A stretch of DNA of 64,000 nucleotides. It comes from Vibrio sp. Hep-1b-8. Lineage in GTDB: Bacteria > Pseudomonadota > Gammaproteobacteria > Enterobacterales > Vibrionaceae. Location: positions 1-64,000 of the forward strand of contig NZ_QEWN01000100.1 of assembly GCF_006124995.1 (NCBI RefSeq), written 5' to 3'. Every line of letters begins with the position of its first letter. Within the stretch, counting starts at the first letter, position 1. Both the position numbers and the translations under genes were made by a program. This document shows, one piece after another, positions 19,105 through 27,771 of this stretch. Below the pieces are notes generated by a model, which saw only the letters and a list, made by a program, of their open reading frames with translations, made no database searches and was not told the origin of the DNA.

Positions 19105-19770
19105 ATGAAATCAGAGCCTAAGTCCGAGCAAGAGTTACTCTCCAGAGCCTGCGATATTGCGGGGATGTCCTTTCAAGAGTTAGCGGCAGAAGCCGACATT
19201 GATGTGCCACCCGATCTACGCCGAGATAAAGGATGGGTTGGACAACTATTGGAGTGGCACCTAGGAGCAACCGCGGGCAGCAAGCCACAACAAGATTTTG
19301 AACAGCTGGGAATTGAACTAAAGACAATCCCGATCAGCTATATCGGAAAACCACTCGAAACGACTTTTGTTTGTGTCGCTCCGCTGATCGGTGTTCACGG
19401 CCTGACTTGGGAAACCAGCCACGTGCGTAATAAACTGTCACGCGTGCTTTGGGTTCCAGTTGAAGGAGAACGAGAGATCCCCCTTTCAGAAAGGCGAGTG
19501 GGCTCTCCTCTTATCTGGTCCCCAACGGAGGAAGAAGAACAGCAACTGCGCACTGACTGGGAAGAATTAATGGAAATGATCGTGCTCGGTCGTGTTGAAC
19601 AGATCACCGCACGCCACGGAGAAGTACTACAACTTCGTCCGAAAGCAGCAAACAGTCGTGTTCTAACAGAGGCCTATGGTGCCAGTGGAAAGCCAATAAA
19701 AACCCTGCCGCGAGGTTTTTATTTAAGAACCCAATTTACGGCAAAGATTTTGGAGAACAACTTCATTTAG
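19105..19770 (+). CDS. mutH: MutH, mismatch-repair endonuclease
   Basis: MutH nicks the unmethylated strand at hemimethylated GATC sites after activation by MutS and MutL. The 221-residue product shows the catalytic set D64, E71 and K73 in [14 protein letters not shown], with E50 before them, each six residues lower than in E. coli (E56, D70, E77, K79). The [16 protein letters not shown] segment is also conserved. ATG 19105 follows a TACAAT -10-like element at 19068-19073. It is divergent from rppH across a GATC-rich region, and its 3' end overlaps the stop region of the convergent DUF6482 gene. Confidence 0.97.
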   Translation: MKSEPKSEQELLSRACDIAGMSFQELAAEADIDVPPDLRRDKGWVGQLLEWHLGATAGSKPQQDFEQLGIELKTIPISYIGKPLETTFVCVAPLIGVHGLTWETSHVRNKLSRVLWVPVEGEREIPLSERRVGSPLIWSPTEEEEQQLRTDWEELMEMIVLGRVEQITARHGEVLQLRPKAANSRVLTEAYGASGKPIKTLPRGFYLRTQFTAKILENNFI

Positions 19771-20078
19771 TGGGTTGTGATTAATATCTCTTGATCATGA
19801 TACGAAGGGCCATCACCTAAACCACATTCATCATAAGCATTGTGTAAACGAAGATATGCCCTCTCCACTCCCAAACGATTGAGTTCATCTTTGACTTGTT
19901 CTAGTGAGTCAAAGTGAACGGGGTCATCGTCGATTCTTATTGGTTCGAGTTTGTGCTTGTATTCAACTGCGAGCAAGTATTGAGATAGGTCTGAACAGCT
20001 TATAACAAACACCTTAGGTGGTTGGTAACTTTCTTTGTGTTCACCATGAATCCACTTATGTAATTGAGTTTTTTGCAT
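19767..20078 (-). CDS. DUF6482-like small cytosolic protein
   Basis: A 103-residue protein with no signal peptide or membrane segment. It resembles the uncharacterised DUF6482 group of Vibrio and Pseudomonas; I recognise the pattern but cannot assign a function. Visible features are [20 protein letters not shown] and the acidic C-terminal [20 protein letters not shown]. The Shine-Dalgarno GGAGGTGA directly before ATG 20078 is strong, implying good expression. It follows the DUF1127-like gene by 55 bases and probably shares its transcript. The 3' end overlaps mutH by four bases on the opposite strand. Confidence 0.8.
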   Translation of the reverse strand: MQKTQLHKWIHGEHKESYQPPKVFVISCSDLSQYLLAVEYKHKLEPIRIDDDPVHFDSLEQVKDELNRLGVERAYLRLHNAYDECGLGDGPSYHDQEILITTH

Positions 20079-20133
20079 TCTTCACCTCCAGTATTCAATT
20101 GAGTCGGGCAGGCGAAGCCACCTGCCCTTTTGA

Positions 20134-20385
20134 TTACGTCGGTATTCGCGCGCTTAGCACACGACGAAGATGACGAATGCGGCGTTCGGCCTTAACGCTG
20201 TCTGGCTCAGAAAAGCCGATTGGGCGTCCATCTAGCTCAAGACCAATATCACGTAACAAATGCTCATTATTCCATGGAATATCGAACGCACTGCGACGTA
20301 ATTTGCGTTTCCATTGCTTCTCTTCACGACGTAGATCAGCTTTTACCAATAGCGTGGCTAGTTTTAGATATACAGAATGACTCAT
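20134..20385 (-). CDS. Small DUF1127-like protein
   Basis: An 83-residue, very basic protein (MSHSVYLKLATLLVKADLRR). The stretch LLRDIGLELDGRPIG resembles the LxDIGL core of DUF1127 (YjiS-like) proteins, which in other bacteria bind RNA or affect phosphate and stress responses; the match is partial. GGAG lies eight bases upstream of ATG 20385. It is flanked by a 39-codon ORF upstream and the DUF6482-like gene downstream, all on the minus strand, and appears in the same place in V. cholerae as far as I recall. Function unknown. Confidence 0.8.
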   Translation of the reverse strand: MSHSVYLKLATLLVKADLRREEKQWKRKLRRSAFDIPWNNEHLLRDIGLELDGRPIGFSEPDSVKAERRIRHLRRVLSARIPT

Positions 20386-20453
20386 GAGTTTTCTCCAGTT
20401 GAGTTTGGTAGCTGGGAAAAGATCAACGAATCGATAAAGATCAATAGGGTGTT

Positions 20454-20483
20454 TTAATTCGCTGCTTTCCCGCAGCCAATTAA
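20454..20483. repeat. Near-perfect dyad between the 39-codon ORF and the DUF1127-like gene
   Basis: TTAATT-C-GCTGC and GCAGC-C-AATTAA form a 12-position dyad with one mismatch around TTTCCC. No T-run follows in either direction, so it is not a typical terminator. It may be an mRNA processing or stabilising hairpin. Confidence 0.45.
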
Positions 20484-20503
20484 AAAATGTGGATACGGAC
20501 TAA

Positions 20504-20623
20504 TTACATTAGGTCAGTTAGTTTTCGATCGGCGCCAAACGCACTGCATTTGAAGTCAGCCATCTTAGAGATGGTTAGATCGATAGAGACACAAATAAAT
20601 GATTTAACAGTGATATGTTTCAT
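20504..20623 (-). CDS. 39-codon small ORF with a perfect Shine-Dalgarno
   Basis: The minus strand has AGGAGG, six bases, then ATG 20623-20621 and an open frame of 39 codons to TAA at 20506-20504. The peptide begins MKHITVKSFICVSIDLTISK and ends GADRKLTDLM. It has two cysteines and no clear membrane segment. I recognise no family. The ideal ribosome site, and its place directly ahead of the DUF1127-like and DUF6482-like genes on the same strand, support real translation. It could be a leader peptide or an independent small protein. Confidence 0.5.
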   Translation of the reverse strand: MKHITVKSFICVSIDLTISKMADFKCSAFGADRKLTDLM

Positions 20624-20666
20624 TGTGTGCCTCCTAGCTAATGTAATAATCCAAAGTTTGATGGGT

Positions 20667-20700
20667 ATGAGCTCTAGCTCATGGTTAAATTCTAACCATG
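20667..20700. repeat. Overlapping dyads upstream of the small-gene cluster
   Basis: ATGAGCT-CT-AGCTCAT (20667-20682) overlaps CATGGTTA-AATTC-TAACCATG (20680-20700). Both are perfect. Further GGTTA/TAACC motifs lie around 20573, 20703, 20749, 20761 and 20773. The cluster occupies the place where the promoter of the 20623-19767 gene set should be, so it is a candidate operator region. Confidence 0.45.
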
Positions 20701-20835
20701 AAGGTTATAAATTCAACCCTTTTTTGTCGATAAGATTAAAACAATTTTTTAACCCAAAAATAACCAAAATGGATGGTTAGATATAATACATTCAACTTAG
20801 TTATATCTGTATGACAGAGCATTATCCGTGCCAAA

Positions 20836-20874
20836 TAAAAAAGCCACACTCGGGAAGAACGTGGCTTTTTATTT
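20836..20874 (-). terminator. vpsR terminator
   Basis: AAAAGCCAC (20840-20848) and GTGGCTTTT (20861-20869) enclose a 12-base loop, with T-rich sequence on both sides. It lies 14 bases or more after the vpsR stop on the minus strand and may also act in the other direction. Confidence 0.85.
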
Positions 20875-20887
20875 ACAAAACAAACAA

Positions 20888-22222
20888 TTAGACAGTAATA
20901 TCAGAGATCAGGTTATGTTTGTTCAACAAACGATACATTGTTGCACGTGATACACCGAGCTCTTTGGCTGCCATAGACACTTGCCCTGCATGCGATTCAA
21001 GAACCAAAAGTAGTGCATCTCGCTCGCTGCGCTCACGAATGCTCTTGAGGCTACGGCGGCTATCGCTGCGCTTTGGTAAATCGAGGTGAATTTCATCTAA
21101 CATCACGGTATCCGACATTAGCACCACTCGTTTAATCTGGTTCATGAGTTCACGAACGTTACCAGGCCAATGGTAGCGAGTTAATGCACGGGTCGCTTCT
21201 TCAGTAAAGCTGCGGGCCTGAGCATTGTACTCTTTCGAGTACTCCTGCAAGAAATGGCGAGCCAAAATTGCAACGTCTCCTGCACGCTCTTTCAGGCTAG
21301 GGACATTAATGCGCAATACATTGATATAGTGATAAAGCTCTTCGTTGAAGTCACCATCAATCAATGCTTTTTCGATATCGGCTGAGTTAGCAGCTAAAAC
21401 ACGCACATCAACCTCTTTACGGCCTGATGCTGTATCAACCATACCTTCTTGAAGGAATCTGAGCAGATTGAACTGCTGAGATTTCGGTAAAGTCAAAATA
21501 TCATTAAGGAGGATCGTTCCTCCGTGCGCTTTTTCAAGAATCGAGGGTTCACTTAAATCATCACGATTGATACCAAATAGATCGCTCTCAATACGGTGCT
21601 CTGACATCGCTCGACAGTTAACAGAGATGAATTCTTTGTTTGCTCGGGCAGACGTTCGATGAACAGCTCGAGCCACCGTCTCTTTTCCTGTACCACTCTC
21701 ACCATATATAAGAATGCTGACGTCAGTTGGACCAATACGTTTAATCTGATCACGGAGACGTTTTACTGGGATAGAATCACCAATCATTCCCATGTCACTT
21801 TGATTGCCATAATGAGGCCATACTTTCTTCTCTAGCTTGAGCATTCCAAGCTGGTGTCCGATTGTACTAAGAAGCTGCGCATCTGGAATTGGTGCAGTAA
21901 AAAAGTCGATACAGAAGTTAACAATGAACTGACAGATAGTATCTGAACTCAATTGAGACTCTCTGATAAACGCTAACCAGCGAACTTGCTTATGTTTGCT
22001 AACTAGGTTTGCTATACCGTTAAGACTAAACTCATCATGGCTTAGATCGACGATGCCAATACAAGGGCCTGTTTCAGTAAACAACGCATCGGCCTTTCGT
22101 AAATCTCCACACTGAGTACATCTCCAACCTACCTGCTCTAACACTGAAAGCCACGGTTCGTAGGACCCTCCTACTACGACCAAAGAACCCGGAATGGAAT
22201 CCATTCGGAATTGACTACCCAT
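20888..22222 (-). CDS. vpsR: VpsR, c-di-GMP-responsive biofilm regulator
   Basis: VpsR is the master activator of Vibrio polysaccharide and biofilm genes and binds c-di-GMP. The 444-residue protein has an atypical receiver-like N-terminal domain (about 1-125), an AAA+ domain (about 145-380) with Walker A YGESGTGKE, and a Fis-type helix-turn-helix (AAKELGVSRATMYRLLNKHN) at the C-terminus. As in V. cholerae VpsR, the GAFTGA loop for sigma-54 contact is missing and Walker B reads GGTILLNDI rather than the usual LDE. This agrees with its known action with sigma-70 RNA polymerase. Similarity to V. cholerae VpsR is very high along the whole length. It has its own terminator and lies next to lysS. 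Confidence 0.96.
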   Translation of the reverse strand: MGSQFRMDSIPGSLVVVGGSYEPWLSVLEQVGWRCTQCGDLRKADALFTETGPCIGIVDLSHDEFSLNGIANLVSKHKQVRWLAFIRESQLSSDTICQFIVNFCIDFFTAPIPDAQLLSTIGHQLGMLKLEKKVWPHYGNQSDMGMIGDSIPVKRLRDQIKRIGPTDVSILIYGESGTGKETVARAVHRTSARANKEFISVNCRAMSEHRIESDLFGINRDDLSEPSILEKAHGGTILLNDILTLPKSQQFNLLRFLQEGMVDTASGRKEVDVRVLAANSADIEKALIDGDFNEELYHYINVLRINVPSLKERAGDVAILARHFLQEYSKEYNAQARSFTEEATRALTRYHWPGNVRELMNQIKRVVLMSDTVMLDEIHLDLPKRSDSRRSLKSIRERSERDALLLVLESHAGQVSMAAKELGVSRATMYRLLNKHNLISDITV

Positions 22223-22486
22223 GAAGCATATTCCTTATTATTGATAATATGAATACAATGTGTACTTAGGCACATATAAATCTATTTGGTTACATTATAG
22301 AGACTCTGGCAGAGAATCTGTCTCAATAATAAGACTATAGGTTGAATCGCCTTTTTTCCATACATTGTGAGAGTAGATTCAAACTATTTTACCGCCATAA
22401 ATAAAATTTCATTATCTTACCGAATGGTATCCTTTCTTTATCACTGAATCACTTAGCGACAGAAAATCACCAAACTGGCGATAGAA

Positions 22487-22516
22487 ATAAAAAAACCACC
22501 CGAAGGTGGCTTTTAA
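22487..22516 (-). terminator. lysS terminator
   Basis: CCACC (22496-22500), CGAA loop and GGTGG (22505-22509) with A/T extensions. On the minus strand the stem is followed by a run of seven T's. It is 13 bases after the lysS stop. Confidence 0.88.
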
Positions 22517-22528
22517 ACTAATTGGTAC

Positions 22529-24046
22529 TTACGCTTGAGGACGCATCGCAGGGAATAAGATTACGTCACGGATTGTATGAGTATTGGTAAATAGCATCGC
22601 TAGACGGTCGATACCAATACCTTGACCAGCTGTTGGTGGTAGGCCGTGCTCAAGAGCGGTGATGTAGTCTGCATCGTAGTACATAGCTTCATCGTCACCA
22701 GCATCTTTTGCATTTACCTGAGCTTTAAAACGCTCATCTTGGTCTTGTGCATCGTTAAGCTCAGAGAAGCCGTTTGCTACTTCACGACCACCAATGAAGA
22801 ACTCAAAACGGTCAGTAAAGAACGGGTTATCATCACTACGACGAGCCAACGGAGAAATGTCCGCTGGGTAACCCGTAATGAAGGTAGGTTGAATTAGCTG
22901 AGGTTCTGCTGTTTCACCAAAGATCTCTTCAAGTAACTGACCACACGTCCAGAAAGTTTCCACTTCAACATGAACAGACTTGGCAATCGCAACCATCTTG
23001 TCGCGATCTTGAAGATCCGCTTCCGTTAGAGCTTGAATTTCTGCATGCTCAGGGTTGTAATGTTTGATCGCTTCAAACATGCTCATACGAGCGTATTTAC
23101 CACCAAACTCAACCGTTTCATCACCGTAAGGCATTGATGTCGAACCTAGCACGTCCATCGCAACCGTACTTAACATCTCTTCAGTCAGATCCATCAGATC
23201 TTTGTAATCAGAGTATGCTTGGTAGAATTCCATCATAGTAAATTCAGGGTTATGACGTGGAGATAGACCTTCGTTACGGAAGTTACGGTTGATCTCGAAT
23301 ACGCGATCAAAACCACCAACAACTAAACGCTTTAGATATAGCTCAGGCGCAACACGCAAGTACATGTCGATGTCGAGTGCATTATGGTGAGTAACGAATG
23401 GACGAGCCGTCGCACCACCAGGAATAACATGCATCATTGGTGTTTCAACTTCTAAGTAGCCTTTTGAGCTCATAAAGTTACGAATCGCTGAAACCAGTTT
23501 AGAACGAATGATGAATGCTTCACGAGAATCTTGGTTAACAATAAGATCAACATAACGCTGACGGTAACGCATCTCTTGGTCAGTCAGACCGTGGAACTTC
23601 TCTGGAAGTGGACGAAGTGCCTTAGTTAGCAATTCGTATTCTTCCATGTTCACGTAAAGATCGCCTTTACCAGATTTATGTAGCGCACCTTTAACACCAA
23701 CGATATCGCCAATATCAAGACCTTGGTATTTGTCTTTTAGAACTTTTTGAACGTCTTTATCTGCGTATGCTTGGATACGGCCAGACGTTTCTTGAATCAC
23801 TAGGAACGGACCACGCTTAGCCATGATACGGCCTGCAACCGCGACGACATGGTTTAGCTCTTCTAGCTCTTCCTTGGTCTTTTCACCGAACTCTTTTTGA
23901 AGGTCGCCCGCTAGCGCGTCACGACGGAAGTCGTTTGGGTGGCCGTTTGCTTTACAGCTCTTACGGATCTCGTCCAATTTAGAGCGGCGTTCTGCAATCA
24001 GCTTGTTTTCTTCTTGTACGTTGTCGTTTTGAACAGCATCAGTCAT
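22529..24046 (-). CDS. lysS: LysS, lysyl-tRNA synthetase (class II)
   Basis: LysS charges tRNA-Lys. The 505-residue class II enzyme has an N-terminal OB-fold anticodon-binding domain ([20 protein letters not shown], about residues 65-150). The catalytic domain carries motif 2 ([20 protein letters not shown]) and motif 3 ([17 protein letters not shown]) at the C-terminus. Start ATG 24046. It lies 38 bases after prfB on the same strand; prfB-lysS is a conserved operon in gammaproteobacteria. It ends at its own terminator before vpsR. Confidence 0.98.
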   Translation of the reverse strand: MTDAVQNDNVQEENKLIAERRSKLDEIRKSCKANGHPNDFRRDALAGDLQKEFGEKTKEELEELNHVVAVAGRIMAKRGPFLVIQETSGRIQAYADKDVQKVLKDKYQGLDIGDIVGVKGALHKSGKGDLYVNMEEYELLTKALRPLPEKFHGLTDQEMRYRQRYVDLIVNQDSREAFIIRSKLVSAIRNFMSSKGYLEVETPMMHVIPGGATARPFVTHHNALDIDMYLRVAPELYLKRLVVGGFDRVFEINRNFRNEGLSPRHNPEFTMMEFYQAYSDYKDLMDLTEEMLSTVAMDVLGSTSMPYGDETVEFGGKYARMSMFEAIKHYNPEHAEIQALTEADLQDRDKMVAIAKSVHVEVETFWTCGQLLEEIFGETAEPQLIQPTFITGYPADISPLARRSDDNPFFTDRFEFFIGGREVANGFSELNDAQDQDERFKAQVNAKDAGDDEAMYYDADYITALEHGLPPTAGQGIGIDRLAMLFTNTHTIRDVILFPAMRPQA

Positions 24047-24084
24047 TTTCGATGTATCCTGTTTCGTAAGTGTCGGTGAAAAGC

Positions 24085-25183
24085 TTAAAGACCTGATTTC
24101 AGGCTAGCTTCAATAAATTTATCTAAATCGCCGTCAAGAACCGCTTGAGTATTACGGTTTTCAACGCCAGTACGTAAATCTTTAATGCGAGAATCATCCA
24201 ATACGTAAGAACGGATTTGACTCCCCCAACCAATGTCAGATTTAGCGTCTTCGTTCGCTTGTTTTTCCGCATTTTGCTTCTGAATCTCTAGTTCAAAAAG
24301 CTTGGCGCGAAGCTGCTTCATTGCTTGGTCTTTGTTCTTATGTTGAGAACGGTCATTCTGACACTGCACAACCGTATTGGTTGGTACGTGAGTAATACGT
24401 ACCGCAGATTCTGTCGTGTTGACGTGCTGACCACCAGCACCAGATGCACGGTAAACATCAATACGCAGATCAGCAGGGTTAATGTCGATCTGGATGTTGT
24501 CATCAATCTCAGGATAAATAAACGCAGAAGCAAACGAAGTATGACGGCGGCCACTTGAATCAAATGGCGATTTACGAACTAAACGGTGAACACCGGTCTC
24601 GGTACGTAACCAACCATAAGCGTACTCACCAGAAATCTTAACCGTCGCGCCTTTTAGACCTGCAACTTCGCCTTCTGATACTTCAATAACCTCAGTTTTA
24701 AAGCCTTTTGCTTCAGCCCAACGCAAGTACATGCGCAGCATCATTGAAGTCCAATCTTGCGCTTCTGTACCACCAGAGCCTGATTGCAAATCAATGTAGC
24801 AATCCGAAGCGTCATGGTCTCCAGAGAACATGCGACGGAATTCTAGCTTTTCTAACTTAGATTCAAGCTCAGCAAGTTCAGGCTCGATCTCATCAAACGT
24901 TTCTTGATCTTCTTCTTCTACAGCCAGCTCAAGTAGCCCTTCAACATCTTCCACACCTTGAATGAGAAGGTCGATAGTTTCTACAACCGCTTCCAATGAT
25001 GAACGCTCTTTACCTAGTGCTTGAGCACGTTCAGGTTCGTTCCATACATCTGGCTGTTCTAATTCTGCGTTGACTTCTTCTAGACGCTCTTGTTTTGCAT
25101 CATAGTCAAAGATACCCCCTCAGGATATTCGTGCGCTCAGACACATCCTTTAGGCGGTTTTTAATAGGATTGATTTCAAACAT
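24085..25183 (-). CDS. prfB: PrfB, peptide chain release factor 2, made by programmed +1 frameshift
   Basis: RF2 ends translation at UGA and UAA. The gene starts at ATG 25183 ([15 protein letters not shown]) and runs 25 codons to an in-frame TGA at 25108-25106. That stop sits in the classic recoding site, AGGGGGTATCTTTGAC, with an internal Shine-Dalgarno AGGGGG and a CTT-TGA slip. After the +1 shift the frame continues from 25107 to 24085, giving 365 residues as in E. coli. The SPF codon-recognition tripeptide and the GGQ motif ([11 protein letters not shown]) are present. The residue before SGAGGQ is Ala, not the Thr peculiar to E. coli K-12. It is followed by lysS. Confidence 0.98.
25106..25121 (-). 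promoter_or_regulatory. RF2 autoregulatory frameshift site
   Basis: On the minus strand CTGAGGGGGTATCTTTGAC combines an internal ribosome-binding stimulator (AGGGGG), the CTT slip codon and the UGA stop that RF2 itself reads. When RF2 is scarce, ribosomes shift +1 and make full-length RF2. Identical in layout to the E. coli element. Confidence 0.97.
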
Positions 25184-25281
25184 GTTTGCTCAACATTTAT
25201 GAGTAGAATTTAACCGAGGAATTGTACTCAAAAGTGTGATGAAGATACAGGAATTTTTTATCGCTGCATAAAAACTCAAAT

Positions 25282-25324
25282 GCAAAAAAAATCCCCTGTC
25301 ACGCCTTACGCGACAGGGGATTGT
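25282..25324 (-). terminator. brnQ terminator
   Basis: AATCCCCTGTC and GACAGGGGATT form an 11-bp perfect stem (25290-25300 with 25312-25322). On the minus strand it is followed by eight T's. It is about 20 bases after the brnQ stop. Confidence 0.93.
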
Positions 25325-25344
25325 TAACTAGATAAGATGAGAAA

Positions 25345-26658
25345 TTATGCGTTCTCTTCCGCCAATACTGGCTGTTCAACTTTGCCAACAAATAGCATTG
25401 CAACCATAGCCACAACCGTTGGTAGTAACCAACCCATACCGATATCAAATAACGGCAACATGTTTAGTGCTGACACATCAACACCCGCAACCTTCGCAGC
25501 GTCGATCAATGCAAACAGTAAAGAAACAAGGATCACCACACGGTATGCCGCTTTAGGGTTTGGTAATTTCTTGCGAAGGAAAGTCAGTGCAACCAACGCA
25601 ATAGCAACTGGGTATAGTGCGAATAGAACTGGTACCGACAGAGCGATCAGTTGTGAAAGACCCACATTAGCAACAACCGCACAAGCTACACCGTTGATAA
25701 TAACCCAAGTCTTGTATGAAATTGGCGTCAGTGAACTAAAGTAATCTGAACACGCTGACACAAGACCAATAGCCGTTGTCAAACACGCTAACAATACAAT
25801 CACAGAAAGCACAAGCTGACCGTAAGGACCAAACAGAGACTGCACATAGAGGCTCAAGATCACGCCACCGTTATCTGCACCTGACGCAACCGTTGCACTT
25901 GTTGCACCAAGATAGAACAGAGATACGTACACAAATGTCAGGCCAGCCGCAGCAATACAAGCTGCACTGATCAAGTACTTAGACGTTGCTTTTTGCTCTG
26001 TAATGCCTTTCTGGCGAAGTGCATCAACAATCAATACACCGAACATTAATGAGCCGAAGGTATCCATGGTGTTGTAACCTTCAAGGAAACCTTTTTGCAA
26101 CGGATGAGTAAGATATTCGCCCTGAGCCGCGATTAACTGACCTTGTGGATCAATGAATACCGCAACAGCCAATACGATCAGACCTAGGAACAAGACAGGT
26201 GTTAGAACTTTACCAATCACATCAATCAGCTTGCCTTGTGACCATGCAAAGAACATAGCAACAGCAAAGAAAAGGATTGAAAATAGAGTCAGATGAGACT
26301 GCGCCGCGTCAGCAAAGAAAGGTTTCACCGCCATTTCGTATGCAACCAAGCCTGTACGTGGTGCCGCGAATGCTGGGCCAATGATGATAAAAATCAACAC
26401 AGCCATAATCATGGCGCCGCGTTGCGGAAGATCCTTGGTCAGATGCTCCCACGAGCCTCCGGCAACTGCAATAGCAACGATAGTAATAAGAGGTAGACCT
26501 ACTGCAGTTAGAAGAAAGCCTGACATTGCAGGAATAACGTTTTCACCAGCCAATTGACCAGCTAGAGGTGGAAAGATGATGTTACCTGCACCCAAAAAGA
26601 AAGCGAATAGCATAAAGCCTACCGCAAGAATATCTGTTAATTTTAAAGTCTGATTCAC
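25345..26658 (-). CDS. brnQ: BrnQ, branched-chain amino acid:sodium symporter (LIVCS family)
   Basis: BrnQ imports leucine, isoleucine and valine with sodium. The 437-residue protein has about twelve hydrophobic helices. The LIVCS N-terminus is visible as GFMLFAFFLGAGNIIFPPLAGQLAG. It starts at GTG 26658 with AGGG seven bases upstream. It is monocistronic, with a strong terminator, and divergent from trmN across about 316 bases of AT-rich DNA in which I see no gene. Several BrnQ paralogues are normal in vibrios, so exact substrate preference is not certain. Confidence 0.95.
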   Translation of the reverse strand: MNQTLKLTDILAVGFMLFAFFLGAGNIIFPPLAGQLAGENVIPAMSGFLLTAVGLPLITIVAIAVAGGSWEHLTKDLPQRGAMIMAVLIFIIIGPAFAAPRTGLVAYEMAVKPFFADAAQSHLTLFSILFFAVAMFFAWSQGKLIDVIGKVLTPVLFLGLIVLAVAVFIDPQGQLIAAQGEYLTHPLQKGFLEGYNTMDTFGSLMFGVLIVDALRQKGITEQKATSKYLISAACIAAAGLTFVYVSLFYLGATSATVASGADNGGVILSLYVQSLFGPYGQLVLSVIVLLACLTTAIGLVSACSDYFSSLTPISYKTWVIINGVACAVVANVGLSQLIALSVPVLFALYPVAIALVALTFLRKKLPNPKAAYRVVILVSLLFALIDAAKVAGVDVSALNMLPLFDIGMGWLLPTVVAMVAMLFVGKVEQPVLAEENA

Positions 26659-26974
26659 TGTCGACCCTTTACTTATAATCTAATGAATGTTGTGTTTGTT
26701 GGATGGTCAATAATTGCCGTCCACTCTTTAAATTAAGGCGCGCATAATGACGAAAACCTCATCAGCTCGCAACCCAAAGGCGAAAAACACCATATAAATT
26801 TATAATCACAAGCAAAAAGCAGCATATATCACTACACAAAGCAGATTGAACAGTCGTATAAACTAGCCAAAAACCATTACACACCGAGAACAAACAGCAC
26901 AATAAACCATACAAATTATTAACAACAGATCAATTAACTCAAAAAACAATCAATTGACGATAAAGATAAAATTA

Positions 26975-27682
26975 ATGAATAAAACTAAAAGCTTTGAGTT
27001 CAAACAATTTAAAATTGATGGCGGCTATTCTGGCATGCCAGTAAGTACTGATGGAGTCTTACTTGGTGCGTGGATGGATCTTAGCGAGTGCGCATCACTA
27101 CTCGATGTGGGCACGGGAACAGGTCTACTAAGTTTGATGTGCGCTCAACGTAAACCGACATTGTCTATCGAAGCGATCGACATAGAAGAAAATGCCATTG
27201 CAGCCGCGAATTTTAACTTCTTATCTTCGCCTTGGTCTGATCGAATAACACTCCATCATAACGATGTTCTCAAACATCAATTTGATCGTAAATTCGATGC
27301 CATCATCTGTAATCCACCTTACTTTAATAATGGAGAACAAGCAGTAAATAGCGCTCGGGCCTTGGCGAGACACACCGACAGCTTAAATCACACTCACCTC
27401 ATTGAGCGCTGTTGGTCACTGCTGACCCCGACAGGTTGTGCCAGTTTTGTTCTACCTATTGTTGAAGGTGAACACTTTATCGCTATCGCGCTATCGCTCG
27501 GTTGGTCTATAAAAAGATGCTGCTCTATCAAACCAACCGCCAACAAGCCGGTGAGCCGATTATTATTTGAACTGAGTAAACAATCCGTTGCGACCCAATA
27601 TCAAAACCTGACAATTCACCAAGCTGCTGGCTATTCCAGTGAGTTTATTGACCTAACCAAAGACTTTTATCTCAAGATGTAA
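26975..27682 (+). CDS. trmN: TrmN6 (YfiC), tRNA1(Val) adenine-37 N6-methyltransferase
   Basis: This SAM-dependent enzyme methylates A37 of tRNA1-Val. The 235-residue protein has the SAM motif I LLDVGTGTGLLSLM (about residues 40-53) and the amino-methyltransferase motif AIICNPPYFNNGEQ, typical of N6-adenine enzymes. The conserved MPVSTDGVLLGAW precedes motif I. I start it at ATG 26975 because this gives MNKTKSFEFKQFKIDGG; a TTG seven codons upstream has no ribosome site. It lies upstream of srmB; yfiC-srmB adjacency (divergent in E. coli) is a known neighbourhood. Confidence 0.93.
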   Translation: MNKTKSFEFKQFKIDGGYSGMPVSTDGVLLGAWMDLSECASLLDVGTGTGLLSLMCAQRKPTLSIEAIDIEENAIAAANFNFLSSPWSDRITLHHNDVLKHQFDRKFDAIICNPPYFNNGEQAVNSARALARHTDSLNHTHLIERCWSLLTPTGCASFVLPIVEGEHFIAIALSLGWSIKRCCSIKPTANKPVSRLLFELSKQSVATQYQNLTIHQAAGYSSEFIDLTKDFYLKM

Positions 27683-27691
27683 AAAATAAGG

Positions 27692-27721
27692 TGTGATCCT
27701 TATCACCGATCACTCTATAAT
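27692..27721 (+). promoter_or_regulatory. srmB promoter overlapping a CRP-like site
   Basis: A perfect -10 TATAAT lies at 27716-27721. The -35 region overlaps TGTGA-TCCTTA-TCACC (27692-27707), one base off the symmetric CRP half-sites TGTGA-N6-TCACA. This is a pattern match only. Confidence 0.5.
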
Positions 27722-27771
27722 ACGTCCCCTTAAATTATTGCTCACACCAACTCGCTTGTGGAGACATCATA

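Noticed and set aside
20487-20780. 97-codon plus-strand ORF between the small genes and vpsR
   Set aside because: It is antisense to the 39-codon ORF with the much better ribosome site and spans the nested dyads; residue pattern not protein-like.
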